Shown here piece after piece: positions 46,710 through 55,777 of a stretch of 64,000 nucleotides of DNA. This DNA comes from VFMC01 sp040380855. GTDB lineage: Bacteria; Actinomycetota; Acidimicrobiia; Acidimicrobiales; Ilumatobacteraceae. The translations under genes were made by a program, and so were the position numbers. Location of the stretch: assembly GCA_040380855.1 (NCBI GenBank), contig JBEIIG010000008.1, positions 1 through 64,000 on the forward strand, in the 5' to 3' direction. Every line of letters begins with the position of its first letter. Position 1 is the first letter of the stretch. The notes beneath the pieces are model-generated. The model made no database searches. It was not told the DNA's origin and saw only the letters and a list, made by a program, of their open reading frames with translations.

Positions 46710-47945
46710 GTGAACTCCGATCGCACCACTTCGTTCGAGCGTCGCAGCACCCGGCAGATCCACGTCGGCAAGGTCGCCGTCGGTGGTGGCGCACCCATCT
46801 CGGTGCAGTCGATGACCATCACCAAGACCGCCGATGTAGAGGGCACGCTGCAGCAGATCTACGCGCTCGCGGCGGCCGGCTGCGACATCGTGCGCTGCAC
46901 CTGCAACGAGGCCGAGGCGGCTGAGGGCCTGGCCCAGATCGTGCCGCGGTCGCCCATCCCGGTCATCGCCGACATCCACCACCAGTACAAGATGGCGTTG
47001 GCGGCGATGGAAGCAGGGGTGCACGGCCTGCGCCTGAACCCCGGCAACATCCGCCGACCCGAGCACATCAAGGCCGTTGCTGCCGAGGCGAAAGACCGCG
47101 GTCTGCCCATCCGCATCGGCGTGAACGGTGGCTCGCTCGACCCGGCGTTGTACGAGAAGTACGGCGGGGTCACCCCCGAGGCGATGGTCGAGAGCGCGCT
47201 GCAGGAGATCGCCTACTTCGAAGACGTCGACTTCCACGACTACAAGATCAGCGTGAAGGCGTCGAACGTGCCGCTGATGGTCGAGGCCTACCGCCAGTTG
47301 AGTGCCGCCACCGACGCGCCGTTGCACCTGGGTGTCACCGAGGCCGGCCCGCCGCCCGCCGGGTTGGTGAAGGCCACCGCCGGTATCGCCACGCTGCTGA
47401 TGGAGGGCATCGGCGACACCATCCGCTATTCGCTCACGGCCGATCCGGTGGAAGAGGCCCGAGCCGGGCGGCAGTTGCTCGAGGCGCTCGGCCTGCGCGA
47501 ACGCAAGAACGTCGACCTCATCGCCTGCCCCAGCTGCGGCCGGGCCGAGATCGACGTGATCGATGTGGCCAAGCGGGCGATGGACGCGTTCGGCGACCGC
47601 AAGATCCCGCTGCAGGTGGCCGTGATGGGCTGTGTGGTGAACGGCCCGGGCGAGGCCCGCGAAGCCGACCTGGGCATCGCTGCCGGCAACAAGCGCGGGC
47701 ACCTGTTCGTGAAGGGCCGCAACGTGGCGGTGGTGCCCGAGAGCGAGATGGTCGACGCGCTGGTCGAGTGGGCCGAGTTCATCCACGAGCACGGCACCGA
47801 CGCTGCGTTGGCCCGTGTCGACACGGCGCTGGCCGAGCGCGAGGCGGCCAAGGACCGGGCCAAGCTGCTCGACGACAAGGGCGCCGACGCCAACCACGCC
47901 GACGAGCGCATCGTCGAGATCCGCAAGACGGTGTCGGGCAGCTGA
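46710..47945 (+). CDS. ispG: (E)-4-hydroxy-3-methylbut-2-enyl-diphosphate synthase
   Basis: A 411-residue IspG (GcpE), a [4Fe-4S] enzyme of the MEP pathway. The barrel opens with GAPISVQSMTITKTADVEG. The C-terminal cluster ligands are in LIACPSCGRAEID and MGCVVNGPGEA. A C-terminal tail (about 30 residues, charged) extends past the usual end. Start GTG, close behind the protease gene. Confidence 0.96.
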   Translation: MNSDRTTSFERRSTRQIHVGKVAVGGGAPISVQSMTITKTADVEGTLQQIYALAAAGCDIVRCTCNEAEAAEGLAQIVPRSPIPVIADIHHQYKMALAAMEAGVHGLRLNPGNIRRPEHIKAVAAEAKDRGLPIRIGVNGGSLDPALYEKYGGVTPEAMVESALQEIAYFEDVDFHDYKISVKASNVPLMVEAYRQLSAATDAPLHLGVTEAGPPPAGLVKATAGIATLLMEGIGDTIRYSLTADPVEEARAGRQLLEALGLRERKNVDLIACPSCGRAEIDVIDVAKRAMDAFGDRKIPLQVAVMGCVVNGPGEAREADLGIAAGNKRGHLFVKGRNVAVVPESEMVDALVEWAEFIHEHGTDAALARVDTALAEREAAKDRAKLLDDKGADANHADERIVEIRKTVSGS

Positions 47946-47990
47946 GCGGCCCGGGCCACCGGCGCGCACCCACTCGCTAGGATCGCCGCC

Positions 47991-48554
47991 ATGTCCGTCA
48001 CCACGGAACGCCCGCAGATCGGTCTCACCTGGGAGGCCTTCATCGAGTTGCCCGACGAGCAGCTCCGCCATGCCGAACTGCACGATGGCGAGGTGGTGCA
48101 GATGGCACCTGCTGGGCGACCGCACCAACTCACGTTGGTCAACCTCATCGGTGTGCTGTTGCCGTGGGTGCGCGCCCGCGGCGGCGAACTGGTGCCCGAT
48201 CCGCACGTGCGCATCGCCCTGCGGTGGGGCTACCAACCCGATCTGGCGTGGTACTCGCCTGAACGGCTTCCCGCGTCGGGGTATTACGACCAGGCGCCCG
48301 ATCTGGCTGTCGAGATCCTGTCGCCGTCCACTCGCCGGCGCGACCTCGTTCGCAAGCCTGCCCACTACTTCGCTGCCGGTGTGCGCGAGGTGTGGTTGGT
48401 CGACGTCGACGAACGGGTGATCATGTCGCTGCGGGCACACGGCGGGTTCGACGAATGGGCCGATGGCGACGAGTTGGAGTCGTCGACACTGCCCGGCTTC
48501 ACGGTGCCGGTGTCCGAGGTGCTGGCCCCCACGACGCTCGGGCCGAATCGATGA
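47991..48554 (+). CDS. Uma2-family (DUF820) restriction-endonuclease-fold protein
   Basis: A 187-residue protein of the Uma2 family, with the PD-(D/E)xK nuclease fold. Landmarks are ERPQIGLTWEAFIELPD, YQPDLAWYSPER, APDLAVEILSPSTR and KPAHYFAAGVREVWLVDVD. Function is unknown; the family is expanded in cyanobacteria and actinobacteria. The downstream nucleoside phosphorylase gene overlaps its stop. Confidence 0.82.
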   Translation: MSVTTERPQIGLTWEAFIELPDEQLRHAELHDGEVVQMAPAGRPHQLTLVNLIGVLLPWVRARGGELVPDPHVRIALRWGYQPDLAWYSPERLPASGYYDQAPDLAVEILSPSTRRRDLVRKPAHYFAAGVREVWLVDVDERVIMSLRAHGGFDEWADGDELESSTLPGFTVPVSEVLAPTTLGPNR

Positions 48555-49312
48555 CACCGCACGACCACCCGCTGTTCGAGTTCGACCCCACGCGCGACGC
48601 GGTCATCAACCCCACCATCCACCGGCCCCGCCTCGGGTTCCCCGAGCGGGCGGTGATGTGCTGGTTCGGCGATGTGGTGCGCCAGCGCACCGCAGGGCGC
48701 GAGCCGGTGCATCATGTGCCGTTCGAGCACGGCGACCATGCCATCCACATCGTCGACCATGCGGGCGAGCAGATCGCCATCGTCAGTCCCGGGGTGGGCG
48801 CACCCGCGGCGGTCACCTCGCTCGAGGTGATGATCGCACTCGGCGCCACCAAGATCATCGGTTGCGGCGGCGCCGGCATCGTCCGGCCGGGTTTCGACGT
48901 GGGCCATGTCATCGTGCCCACCGGGGCGGTGCGCGACGAGGGCACGAGCTATCACTACGCACCGGCCGACGAGGCGGTGCGCCCGCACCCCCGTGCCGTG
49001 GCGGTCATCGACGAGGTGCTCGCCGATGCCGGCGTGCCCCACGATCGCGGTCTCACCTGGACCACCGACGCCTTCTTCCGCGAAACACCGGCCAAGGTGG
49101 CGCGCCGACGCGAGCAGGGTTGCATCACGGTCGACATGGAGGCGTCGGCCATGTTCGCCGCCGCAGCGTTCCGTGGTGTGGTGTACGGGCAGTTGCTCTA
49201 CGCGGGCGACGACGTCAGTGCAGCCGAGTGGGACCACCGCGACTGGGAGAAGCAGGGGAGCGCACGCGACCGTCTGCTCGACCTCGCGTTCGCCGCAGTG
49301 CTCAGGCTGTAG
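48551..49312 (+). CDS. nucleoside phosphorylase (PNP/UDP family)
   Basis: A 253-residue phosphorylase of the PNP/uridine phosphorylase fold. IVSPGVGAPAAVTSLEVMIALGATKIIGCGGAG is split between the phosphate site and base pocket. VDMEASAMFAAAAF is the conserved ribose/metal Glu region. It cleaves nucleosides with phosphate; whether uridine, purine or methylthioadenosine is preferred is unclear. Starts at ATG overlapping Uma2. Convergent with manA by eleven bases. Confidence 0.83.
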   Translation: MTPHDHPLFEFDPTRDAVINPTIHRPRLGFPERAVMCWFGDVVRQRTAGREPVHHVPFEHGDHAIHIVDHAGEQIAIVSPGVGAPAAVTSLEVMIALGATKIIGCGGAGIVRPGFDVGHVIVPTGAVRDEGTSYHYAPADEAVRPHPRAVAVIDEVLADAGVPHDRGLTWTTDAFFRETPAKVARRREQGCITVDMEASAMFAAAAFRGVVYGQLLYAGDDVSAAEWDHRDWEKQGSARDRLLDLAFAAVLRL

Positions 49313-50375
49313 CCCGTTCCTCCACGCGGAACACCGTGGCGCGGCCGCGCAGTTCCACCCGTTCGCTGGGCGACAGGTAGGCCGCGGCTCCTCGTTCGAG
49401 TCGGTCGGTGCCCCCGTCGGTGCACAGCAGCAGTTCGCGGCCGGTGGCGGTGTGCGTGAACGGACCGTCGATCTCGTAGCGCCACAGCCGGAACGGGGTG
49501 CCCGGTGTGTCGTAGCTCCAGGCCGATGCGCCGTGCGGTGTGGCGGGGGTGCGTGGGTCGGCGAGCGGTTCGATCACCAGCACCCTCAGCAGTTCGTCGA
49601 TGTCGACATGTTTCACCGTCGTGCCGCCGCGCACCACGTTGTCGCTGGCCCCCATGATCTCGACGCCCACTCCGTGGAGATAGGCATGGAGGTTGCCCGG
49701 GCCGAGGAACAGCGCCTCGCCGGGCTCGAGCAGCACCCGGTTGAGCAGCAGCGTCACCGCCACGCTCGGGTCGCTCGGGTAGTGGCGGGCGAGTTGGGTC
49801 ACCAGCGCAGCCTCGGGTTCGGTGCGTCCCGCGCACGCGGCCACGGTGCGGTCGGTGGCGAGGGTGCGGCGGTAGAGGGCGGCGACCGTGGCGGCGAGCC
49901 CCTCGGTGCGGAGATACCCGGCCACGTCGTCGGCGCCCAGGCGGTCGAGCAGCGCGAGCGTGGCCGCGACGGGCCGGAAACCGCACAGCGCGTCGAACGG
50001 GGTGAGCGCACAGATCAGTTCGGGCTTCGCCGACGGGTCGCGGTACACCCGCTGCGGGGCGTCGCGGGCGATTCCGAGCCGTTCTTCGCGGGCGAAGCCG
50101 GCTGCGGCCTGCTCGGCCGACGGATGCGTCTGCAGGCTGAGCGGCTCGGCGGCCGCCAGCACCTTCAGCAGGTACGGCAGATCGCCGCTGTGTGCGGCGA
50201 GGGGACCGTTGCCGATGATCGTTGCGGGGCCGCCGGGATGGGTGCCGAGCCAGAGTTCGGCCCAGGGCGTGTCGTCGGCGGCCACACCGAGGAGATCGGG
50301 CAGGAACTGGCGGTCGCCCCAGGCATAGTGCTGCACCACTCCGCTGATCGGTTCCACCTCGCCAGTCTGGCGCAT
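49302..50375 (-). CDS. manA: mannose-6-phosphate isomerase, class I
   Basis: A 357-residue type I phosphomannose isomerase, interconverting fructose-6-P and mannose-6-P. Zinc ligands lie in SLQTHPSAEQA (Gln, His), KPELICAL (Glu) and GNLHAYLHGVGVEIM (His). DNVVRGGTTVKHVD contains the catalytic arginine region. It supplies GDP-mannose for glycolipids and polysaccharides. A 20-bp palindrome lies 40 bp before its start. Confidence 0.92.
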   Translation of the reverse strand: MRQTGEVEPISGVVQHYAWGDRQFLPDLLGVAADDTPWAELWLGTHPGGPATIIGNGPLAAHSGDLPYLLKVLAAAEPLSLQTHPSAEQAAAGFAREERLGIARDAPQRVYRDPSAKPELICALTPFDALCGFRPVAATLALLDRLGADDVAGYLRTEGLAATVAALYRRTLATDRTVAACAGRTEPEAALVTQLARHYPSDPSVAVTLLLNRVLLEPGEALFLGPGNLHAYLHGVGVEIMGASDNVVRGGTTVKHVDIDELLRVLVIEPLADPRTPATPHGASAWSYDTPGTPFRLWRYEIDGPFTHTATGRELLLCTDGGTDRLERGAAAYLSPSERVELRGRATVFRVEERATA

Positions 50376-50712
50376 CGACGGGTGCTGCGCGTGTCGTGAC
50401 GTACTGGCGCACCAGACACGGCAGCTGCCGTGTCGCCACGAACCGCTGTCAATCAGTCGACGGAGAGTGGTCGAAGGAACTCGCTCGTCGACGCTCCGTG
50501 ACGACCGCGGGTGAGCAATGAGTGAGTCGAGTCATTGTCTGCAATTCCGAACGAGGGATTCGCCCCCATAGACAGAGCGATGGTGGGCCTACGACGGGGG
50601 AGGCAGGCTGGCCGGGTGGTGGTGTGCGGGTGACCGGCAGGGGAGCGGTGGGCGAGTGATGAGCGATGCAGCCCCACCCGCGCAGGTCTCACCGTGTAGT
50701 AGAGGCTGAGGG
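50376..50712. other. intergenic region between nucS and manA
   Basis: No gene is seen in these 337 bases. The most notable element is the perfect palindrome at 50415-50434. Some other short inverted repeats (for example around 50516-50538) are weaker. Confidence 0.5.
50415..50434. promoter_or_regulatory. 20-bp perfect palindrome upstream of manA
   Basis: GACACGGCAGCTGCCGTGTC is perfectly self-complementary with no loop. It is 40 bp upstream of the manA ATG and so is placed like a dimeric-repressor operator. It has no T-run and no loop, so it is less like a terminator. Confidence 0.55.
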
Positions 50713-51372
50713 TCAGAACAGGCGGAGGTCGTCGGGTCGCAGGCCGCGGAGTTCGTCGTAATCGACCTCGACCACGCGATAGCCGCGGGCTTCCGCGAGC
50801 ACTCTGGCCTGCGGTTTCACTACCTGCGCCACGAACACACCACGCACTGCACCCAGGGTCGAGTCGAGGCGCAGGCGTTCGATGTAGCGACCGAGCTGCT
50901 CGACACCGTCGATCTCGCCACGTCGCTTCACCTCCACGGCCACCACCTGGCCCGACGAGTCGCGGCACACCAGGTCGATCGGGCCGATGGCGGTGGGGTA
51001 CTCGCGCCTCACCAGCCTCAATCCATCCTCGATGACCTGCGGTGATTCAGCCAGGAGCTCTTGGAGGTGTGCTTCCACGCCGTCTTTCTGCAACCCTGGG
51101 TCGTCGCCCAGATGGTGGTCGGTGTCGCTCATCACCTCGTGCAGGGTGATGGTGAGGGACTCGCCCTTGGGGTTCGTGACCGTCCAGTGCGTGCCGTGGT
51201 CGGCAATGGCGTTCGGGGCATTCATCCAGTTGAGCGGTTTGTACGCGCCACCGTCGGCATGGATGGCCACGCAGCCGTCGGCCTTCACCATGATCAGGCG
51301 CACCGCCTCGGGGAGCCGAGCGGTGAGCCGGCCGGTGTAGTCGACCGAACAGCGGGCGATCACGAGTCGCAT
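50713..51372 (-). CDS. nucS: NucS/EndoMS mismatch endonuclease
   Basis: A 219-residue NucS, the non-MutS mismatch repair endonuclease of archaea and actinobacteria. The N-terminal beta domain (RLVIARCSVDYTGRL) binds DNA. The C-terminal nuclease has GPIDLVCRDSSGQVVAVEVK, giving the Asp and Glu-x-Lys catalytic set. The final residues DLRLF fit a sliding-clamp-binding tail. Divergent from the HD-GYP/repeat gene. Confidence 0.94.
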   Translation of the reverse strand: MRLVIARCSVDYTGRLTARLPEAVRLIMVKADGCVAIHADGGAYKPLNWMNAPNAIADHGTHWTVTNPKGESLTITLHEVMSDTDHHLGDDPGLQKDGVEAHLQELLAESPQVIEDGLRLVRREYPTAIGPIDLVCRDSSGQVVAVEVKRRGEIDGVEQLGRYIERLRLDSTLGAVRGVFVAQVVKPQARVLAEARGYRVVEVDYDELRGLRPDDLRLF

Positions 51373-51477
51373 CGACGGTCGACGTTAGATCCGCGAGGCG
51401 GTCGCAGTGAGGGACCCTCGACAAGTTTTTCGGCAACCCGCGACAACTTCTGTCTGCCGTTGTGCCACCGTGTGTGG

Positions 51478-51494
51478 CCCCCCGCCACGGGGGG
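51478..51494. repeat. hairpin with C6/G6 arms
   Basis: CCCCCC (51478-51483) and GGGGGG (51489-51494) enclose GCCAC. On the plus strand it is followed by TGCGAAAACAG rather than a T-run, so it is not a classical terminator. Confidence 0.5.
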
Positions 51495-51554
51495 TGCGAA
51501 AACAGAGCCTTTCTTGACAAAACAACTGTCGAGCGGAGGTGAAAAAAGTGTTTA

Positions 51555-51572
51555 GGGGGTGACAAGACCCCC
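51555..51572. repeat. hairpin GGGGGT/ACCCCC
   Basis: Six-base arms enclose GACAAG, 70 bp upstream of the HD-GYP gene. The arms overlap the end of the four-codon frame noted for this region. It could act in attenuation or be an incidental GC repeat. Confidence 0.4.
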
Positions 51573-51640
51573 ACCCTCCGTTACGTTGCGGTCTCCCGTC
51601 ATCGAACGGACATCTTCGGTCTTCCAACTGGGACGTACGC

Positions 51641-54600
51641 ATGGCATCTGAAACAGTCGACAGGGGGTACAGCGACCCGCAGGCCGACCGGCCTGAGAGT
51701 GGTCGTTGGGCGAGCCGGCCGTTGCTGGCCCGCTGCGTCCGCCTCGCCGTCGTGCTGGTGCCGTTCCTCACCGCCACCATGGTGGCGATCACCCTGTCGG
51801 CCCGCCTGCCCATGCCCACCAACATCGGCTGGGCGGTGCTGCGCATCGCGTTCGTCGCTGTCGTCGCCGCCATCACCTACCGCGGAGCCGAGAAGTACGT
51901 CCGCCGTGCGCTGCCGCTGGCGTCGCTGCTCGATCTCTCGCTGCGGTTCCCCGATCGTGCTCCCTCACGCCTCGCCATGGCGATGCGTGTCGCCTCCACC
52001 GAAGACCTCTCGTTCCTCCTCGAGCGCTACAAGCAGGTGGGGGCATCCGAGCCGGCGCAGGCCGCCGCACACCTGCTCGAGCTCGTGGCAGCCCTCAGCA
52101 AGCACGACCGTGTCACCCGTGGCCACTCCGAGCGGGTGCGTGCCTACACCCAGATGATCGGCGAGCAACTCGGGCTGTCGGGTGTCGAACTCGATCGACT
52201 CCGGTGGGCCGGGCTCATCCACGACATCGGCAAGCTGCAGATCGACGAGGCCATTCTCAACAAGCCCGGGCGCCTCACCGACGAAGAGTTCGAGATCATC
52301 AAGACCCACCCGGCGCTCGGCGCCGAGTTGGCGGCTCCTCTCAGCGGGTGGCTGGGCGACAGCGTGCTGGCCGTCGGTCAGCACCACGAGCGGTGGGACG
52401 GGCGCGGCTACCCGCTCGGTCTGTCCGGTACCGAGATCTCGTACGCAGCGCGCATCGTGTCGGTCGCCGACACCTTCGACGTCATCACGTCGATCCGTTC
52501 CTACCGGCACGCTGCGACCGCCAAGGACGCCGCTGCAGAGTTGGCCCGCTGCGCCGGCACGCAGTTCGACCCTGCCGTCGTCAGGGCGTTCCTCGCCCTG
52601 CCACTGGTGTCGATCCGACGGGTGATGGGTCCGCTCTCGTGGTTGATGTCGTTCGTCTCGGGCCCGAGCACCTGGATGCCGTCGTGGGGCGGGGTCGGTT
52701 CGTCGGCCGGGTCGTCCGTAGGGTCCTCGGTAGGGGCCTCGGTGGCGCCTGTTGCCGGTTCGTCCGCTGTTGCCGGTTCGTCGGCTGCAGCCGGTGCCGT
52801 GTCGTCGGTCGCGGCAGGTGCCGCTGTGGCCGGTACGGGGGTGGCCATGTCGACCGGAGTCGGTATGGCGATCAGCCTCAGCATGGTCAGTGGTGTGCTG
52901 GCGACCGGTATCGGCACTGTTGCGGCGATGCGTCCCGCGCCCGACGAGGTCGTCGTCCCCGGTGCACCTGCTGCCGCTGAGGTGACGCTCGAGACGGTCC
53001 CACCGTCGCTCGCCGACGAGCCCGTCGTCGTCACCACCGAACCGCCGCCAGCGGCCGACCAGATGGGGCCCGTGCCGACCGAGTCGACCGTTCCAGCCGT
53101 GGCTGTCGAATCGCCGCCCGTGGTGGCCGGCCCGGGCGCAGGCACGCCGAAGTCGTCGTTGATCGCTCCACCGTCGGCGACCACCACTACCCCCGAACCT
53201 CCGGCCGCCGCCGAGGGCATCCCCCTGGCCCCCGAGCCCGCTCCGATCGAGGTCGCCGCCGCCACACGCGAGTTGACCGTTGTCGTCTCGTCTGTCGGGG
53301 CAGGCACGGTGCAGTCGTCACCGCGCGGTATCGACTGTGTTTCGTTGTGCACGGCGTCGTTCGACGACGGTGCGCTCGTCGAACTCACCGCCACGCCGGC
53401 TCCGGGCTGGAACTTCGTCGGCTGGACCAGTTCGTGCCGGGAAGCCACATCATCGACCTGCACCGTCACCATGTCACAGTCGCGTGCGACGACCGCGTTG
53501 TTCGCACGTGCCGCGTTCGATCTGACGGTGAACAAGCAGGGTTCGGGCACGGTGAGTTCGGACGACGGTTCTCTCATCTGTGGCGCCGGGTGCGCTGGCC
53601 GCGTCGTGCCGATGACGAACGGCTCGACCGTCACGCTCACCGCCACTCCTGCCGACGGCTGGACGATCTCGAAGTGGTCGAGTTCATGTGCCGATGCCGG
53701 CACCGGTTCGACCTGCAAGCTGTCGATGTCGCAGGCTCGTTCCACCACCGTCTGGTTCACGCGGTTGTCGTACGACGTCACCGTGGTCCGGCACGGACAG
53801 GGTGTCGTCAGATCCGACCTCGGCGGGCTCGAGTGCGGCGAGCAGTGTTCGGTGTCGGTGTCGAGTGGTTCGTCGGTCGTGCTCACCGCGGTGCCCGACG
53901 AGGGGTGGAAATTCGCCGGTTGGACCAGTTCGTGCCTCGCAGCCGGTATCGACCCGACCTGCTCGTTGAGTGTCGACGGCAACCGTGTGACGAGCGCCTT
54001 CTTCGTTCCCGCCGCGTACGCATTCGTCGTGCTCACCAACGGTGAGGGCACCGTGTCGGCCGAAGCCGACGGTACGACATGCGACGTCACGTGTCTCGCA
54101 GGCGTCGCCAACGGCGCCACCGTCACGCTCACCGCCACGCCGGCTGACGGCTGGACGTTCACCGGGTGGACCAGTTCCTGTCTCGACGCAGGCACGGATC
54201 CGACCTGCACCCTGGCGGCCGATGGCGAGCGCTCCACGACAGCGATGTTCAAGAAGGCGGCGTTCGATCTGCTGGTGAACAAGCAGGGATCGGGAACCGT
54301 CACCTCGAGCGAGGGCGGCCTCGAGTGCGACCTGGAGTGCTCGACCAGCACGGTTCCGGTGGCGAACGGTGCAGCGGTGACGTTGACGGCGACGCCGGCC
54401 GCCGGGTGGGCTGTCGGTGAGTGGTCGAATGAGGAGTGCACCGATTTCGCTGCCACCTGCACCCTGACGATGACGCAGAACCGCTCGACCACGGTGTGGT
54501 TCGAGAAGACCTCGTTCGCCTTCACGGTGAACGCATCGGGGCCGGGCTCGGTGTCGGCGTCGATCGATGGTGTTGCGTGTGATGCGGCGTGTCTGTCGGT

Positions 54601-55774
54601 GGTACCTCGCGGCGCGACGGTGACGTTGACGGCTTCGCCGGATGCTCTGTCGGGTTTCACCGGATGGAGCAGCTCGTGCCTGTCGGCCGGTGCTGATCCG
54701 ACCTGCACCTTGGTGGCGAGCGTTGATCAGTCGACGACCGCCTCGTTCGTGCGCACGGCGTACACGTTGGGCAGAAGTGTGGGAACCCCGAGTTCGGGCT
54801 CGATCGTGGCCTCACTCGATGGTGTGGCCTGCGATGCCACGTGCCTGTCGGCGGTTCCGGCTGGTGCCTCGGTGACGTTCACTCCTGCTCCGTCGACGAA
54901 CTGGGTGTTCTCGTCGTGGGGTGGTCTGTGTGCCGGCGCTGGTTCGGCGCCGGCGTGTTCGGTGTCGGCGACTGCCGATGGCACGGTCACCGCATCGTTC
55001 CTTCGTCAAACGGTGAAGGTGACTGCGAATGCGTCGGGCGCCGGTTCGGTGACCGCGACGGTTGACGGTATGCCGTGTGACGCGGCATGTCTCGATGCGG
55101 TGCCCCGCGGGGCAACGGTGGTGTTGACGGCAGTGCCGGGCGACAAGGCCGGATTGTCGGGTTGGAGCAGTTCGTGTTCGTCGGCCGGTGCTGCGCTCAC
55201 GTGCACGCAGGTGGCAAACGCCGACGTGTCCACGACAGCGACGTTCGTCCGCCAGACGGTGAAGTTCACCGTCGCCACGTCGGGCACTGGTTCAGTGGCG
55301 GCCACGATCGATGGTGCGCCATGTGATGCGGTGTGTCTGGCCGCTGTCCCGAAAGGGGCGACGGTGACGTTGACTGCGGCTCCGGGAACGAATGCGCGCT
55401 TTTCGAGCTGGTCGAGCTCATGCGCGCAGCCTGTCGGTGCGACCCCCGACCCGGTGTGCAGGCTCGTGGCCGACGTCGATCGTTGGACCACTGCCTCCTT
55501 TGCTGCAACGGCGTACACCGTGCGGGTCAACAAGAACAAGACGGGATCGGGAACGGTGACGCTGAGTTCCGGTGGGGTCAGCTGCGGGCTGGGTTGCGAC
55601 ACCACGGGTGAGGTGGCCATCGCCGTCGGCCAGCCGGTGACCATCACCGCGACACCGGCTCCGGGTTGGAAGGTGAGCTGGGGCAAGGCCTGTCCCACTC
55701 CAGCGACCGCAACGGAGACCTCGTGCACGGTGACGGGGAACTGGGCGGTCACGGTCACCTTCGCACCGATCTAG
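51641..55774 (+). CDS. HD-GYP transmembrane protein with ten extracellular Cys-rich repeats
   Basis: A 1,377-residue protein. Membrane helices lie at about 33-52 and 62-80. A cytoplasmic HD-GYP domain follows (about 140-325) with HDIGK (194-198), HHERWDGRGYP (248-258) and the RIVSVADTFDVITS stretch, as in cyclic-di-GMP phosphodiesterases. A Ser/Gly/Ala-rich segment leads to a third hydrophobic helix (about 398-430), then a Pro/Thr-rich stalk (431-540). Ten beta repeats of about 80 residues fill the rest (545-1377), each with four cysteines and a GWTSSC-like core, related to InlB-B/bacterial repeat domains. Helix count puts the HD domain inside and the repeats outside. Cleavage of cyclic-di-GMP is inferred. 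Confidence 0.85.
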   Translation: MASETVDRGYSDPQADRPESGRWASRPLLARCVRLAVVLVPFLTATMVAITLSARLPMPTNIGWAVLRIAFVAVVAAITYRGAEKYVRRALPLASLLDLSLRFPDRAPSRLAMAMRVASTEDLSFLLERYKQVGASEPAQAAAHLLELVAALSKHDRVTRGHSERVRAYTQMIGEQLGLSGVELDRLRWAGLIHDIGKLQIDEAILNKPGRLTDEEFEIIKTHPALGAELAAPLSGWLGDSVLAVGQHHERWDGRGYPLGLSGTEISYAARIVSVADTFDVITSIRSYRHAATAKDAAAELARCAGTQFDPAVVRAFLALPLVSIRRVMGPLSWLMSFVSGPSTWMPSWGGVGSSAGSSVGSSVGASVAPVAGSSAVAGSSAAAGAVSSVAAGAAVAGTGVAMSTGVGMAISLSMVSGVLATGIGTVAAMRPAPDEVVVPGAPAAAEVTLETVPPSLADEPVVVTTEPPPAADQMGPVPTESTVPAVAVESPPVVAGPGAGTPKSSLIAPPSATTTTPEPPAAAEGIPLAPEPAPIEVAAATRELTVVVSSVGAGTVQSSPRGIDCVSLCTASFDDGALVELTATPAPGWNFVGWTSSCREATSSTCTVTMSQSRATTALFARAAFDLTVNKQGSGTVSSDDGSLICGAGCAGRVVPMTNGSTVTLTATPADGWTISKWSSSCADAGTGSTCKLSMSQARSTTVWFTRLSYDVTVVRHGQGVVRSDLGGLECGEQCSVSVSSGSSVVLTAVPDEGWKFAGWTSSCLAAGIDPTCSLSVDGNRVTSAFFVPAAYAFVVLTNGEGTVSAEADGTTCDVTCLAGVANGATVTLTATPADGWTFTGWTSSCLDAGTDPTCTLAADGERSTTAMFKKAAFDLLVNKQGSGTVTSSEGGLECDLECSTSTVPVANGAAVTLTATPAAGWAVGEWSNEECTDFAATCTLTMTQNRSTTVWFEKTSFAFTVNASGPGSVSASIDGVACDAACLSVVPRGATVTLTASPDALSGFTGWSSSCLSAGADPTCTLVASVDQSTTASFVRTAYTLGRSVGTPSSGSIVASLDGVACDATCLSAVPAGASVTFTPAPSTNWVFSSWGGLCAGAGSAPACSVSATADGTVTASFLRQTVKVTANASGAGSVTATVDGMPCDAACLDAVPRGATVVLTAVPGDKAGLSGWSSSCSSAGAALTCTQVANADVSTTATFVRQTVKFTVATSGTGSVAATIDGAPCDAVCLAAVPKGATVTLTAAPGTNARFSSWSSSCAQPVGATPDPVCRLVADVDRWTTASFAATAYTVRVNKNKTGSGTVTLSSGGVSCGLGCDTTGEVAIAVGQPVTITATPAPGWKVSWGKACPTPATATETSCTVTGNWAVTVTFAPI
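53270..55774 (+). repeat. ten protein-level repeats in the HD-GYP fusion
   Basis: Ten modules of roughly 80 codons follow one another. Each has a G-x-G-T/S-V strand, a C-x3-C pair, VTLTATP, and a GW-x-F-x-GW-SSC...C end. Modules 6, 8 and 9 are most alike (DGVACDAAC, DGMPCDAAC, DGAPCDAVC). The last lacks the GW-SSC form and ends the protein. Expansion by internal duplication is likely. Confidence 0.85.
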
Positions 55775-55777
55775 CCG

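Larger units (their letters stand above)
51373..51640. other. AT-richer divergent promoter region with GC hairpins
   Basis: These 268 bases separate nucS from the HD-GYP/repeat gene. They contain a C6/G6 hairpin (51478-51494), a GGGGGT/ACCCCC hairpin (51555-51572) and a TTGACA (51514-51519). GGAGGTGA is followed by a very short frame (GTG TTT AGG GGG TGA, 51548-51562). GTGACA at 51559 with TTACGT near 51581 is a second promoter candidate. No known riboswitch was recognised. Confidence 0.5.

Noticed and set aside
47991..48554. Uma2 protein as a restriction-modification or defence component
   Set aside because: No methyltransferase or other defence gene is adjacent. The neighbour is a nucleoside phosphorylase.
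51373..51640. Cyclic-di-GMP or cyclic-di-AMP riboswitch upstream of the HD-GYP gene
   Set aside because: The conserved cores of the known classes were not recognised by eye. A covariance-model search would be needed to reopen the idea.
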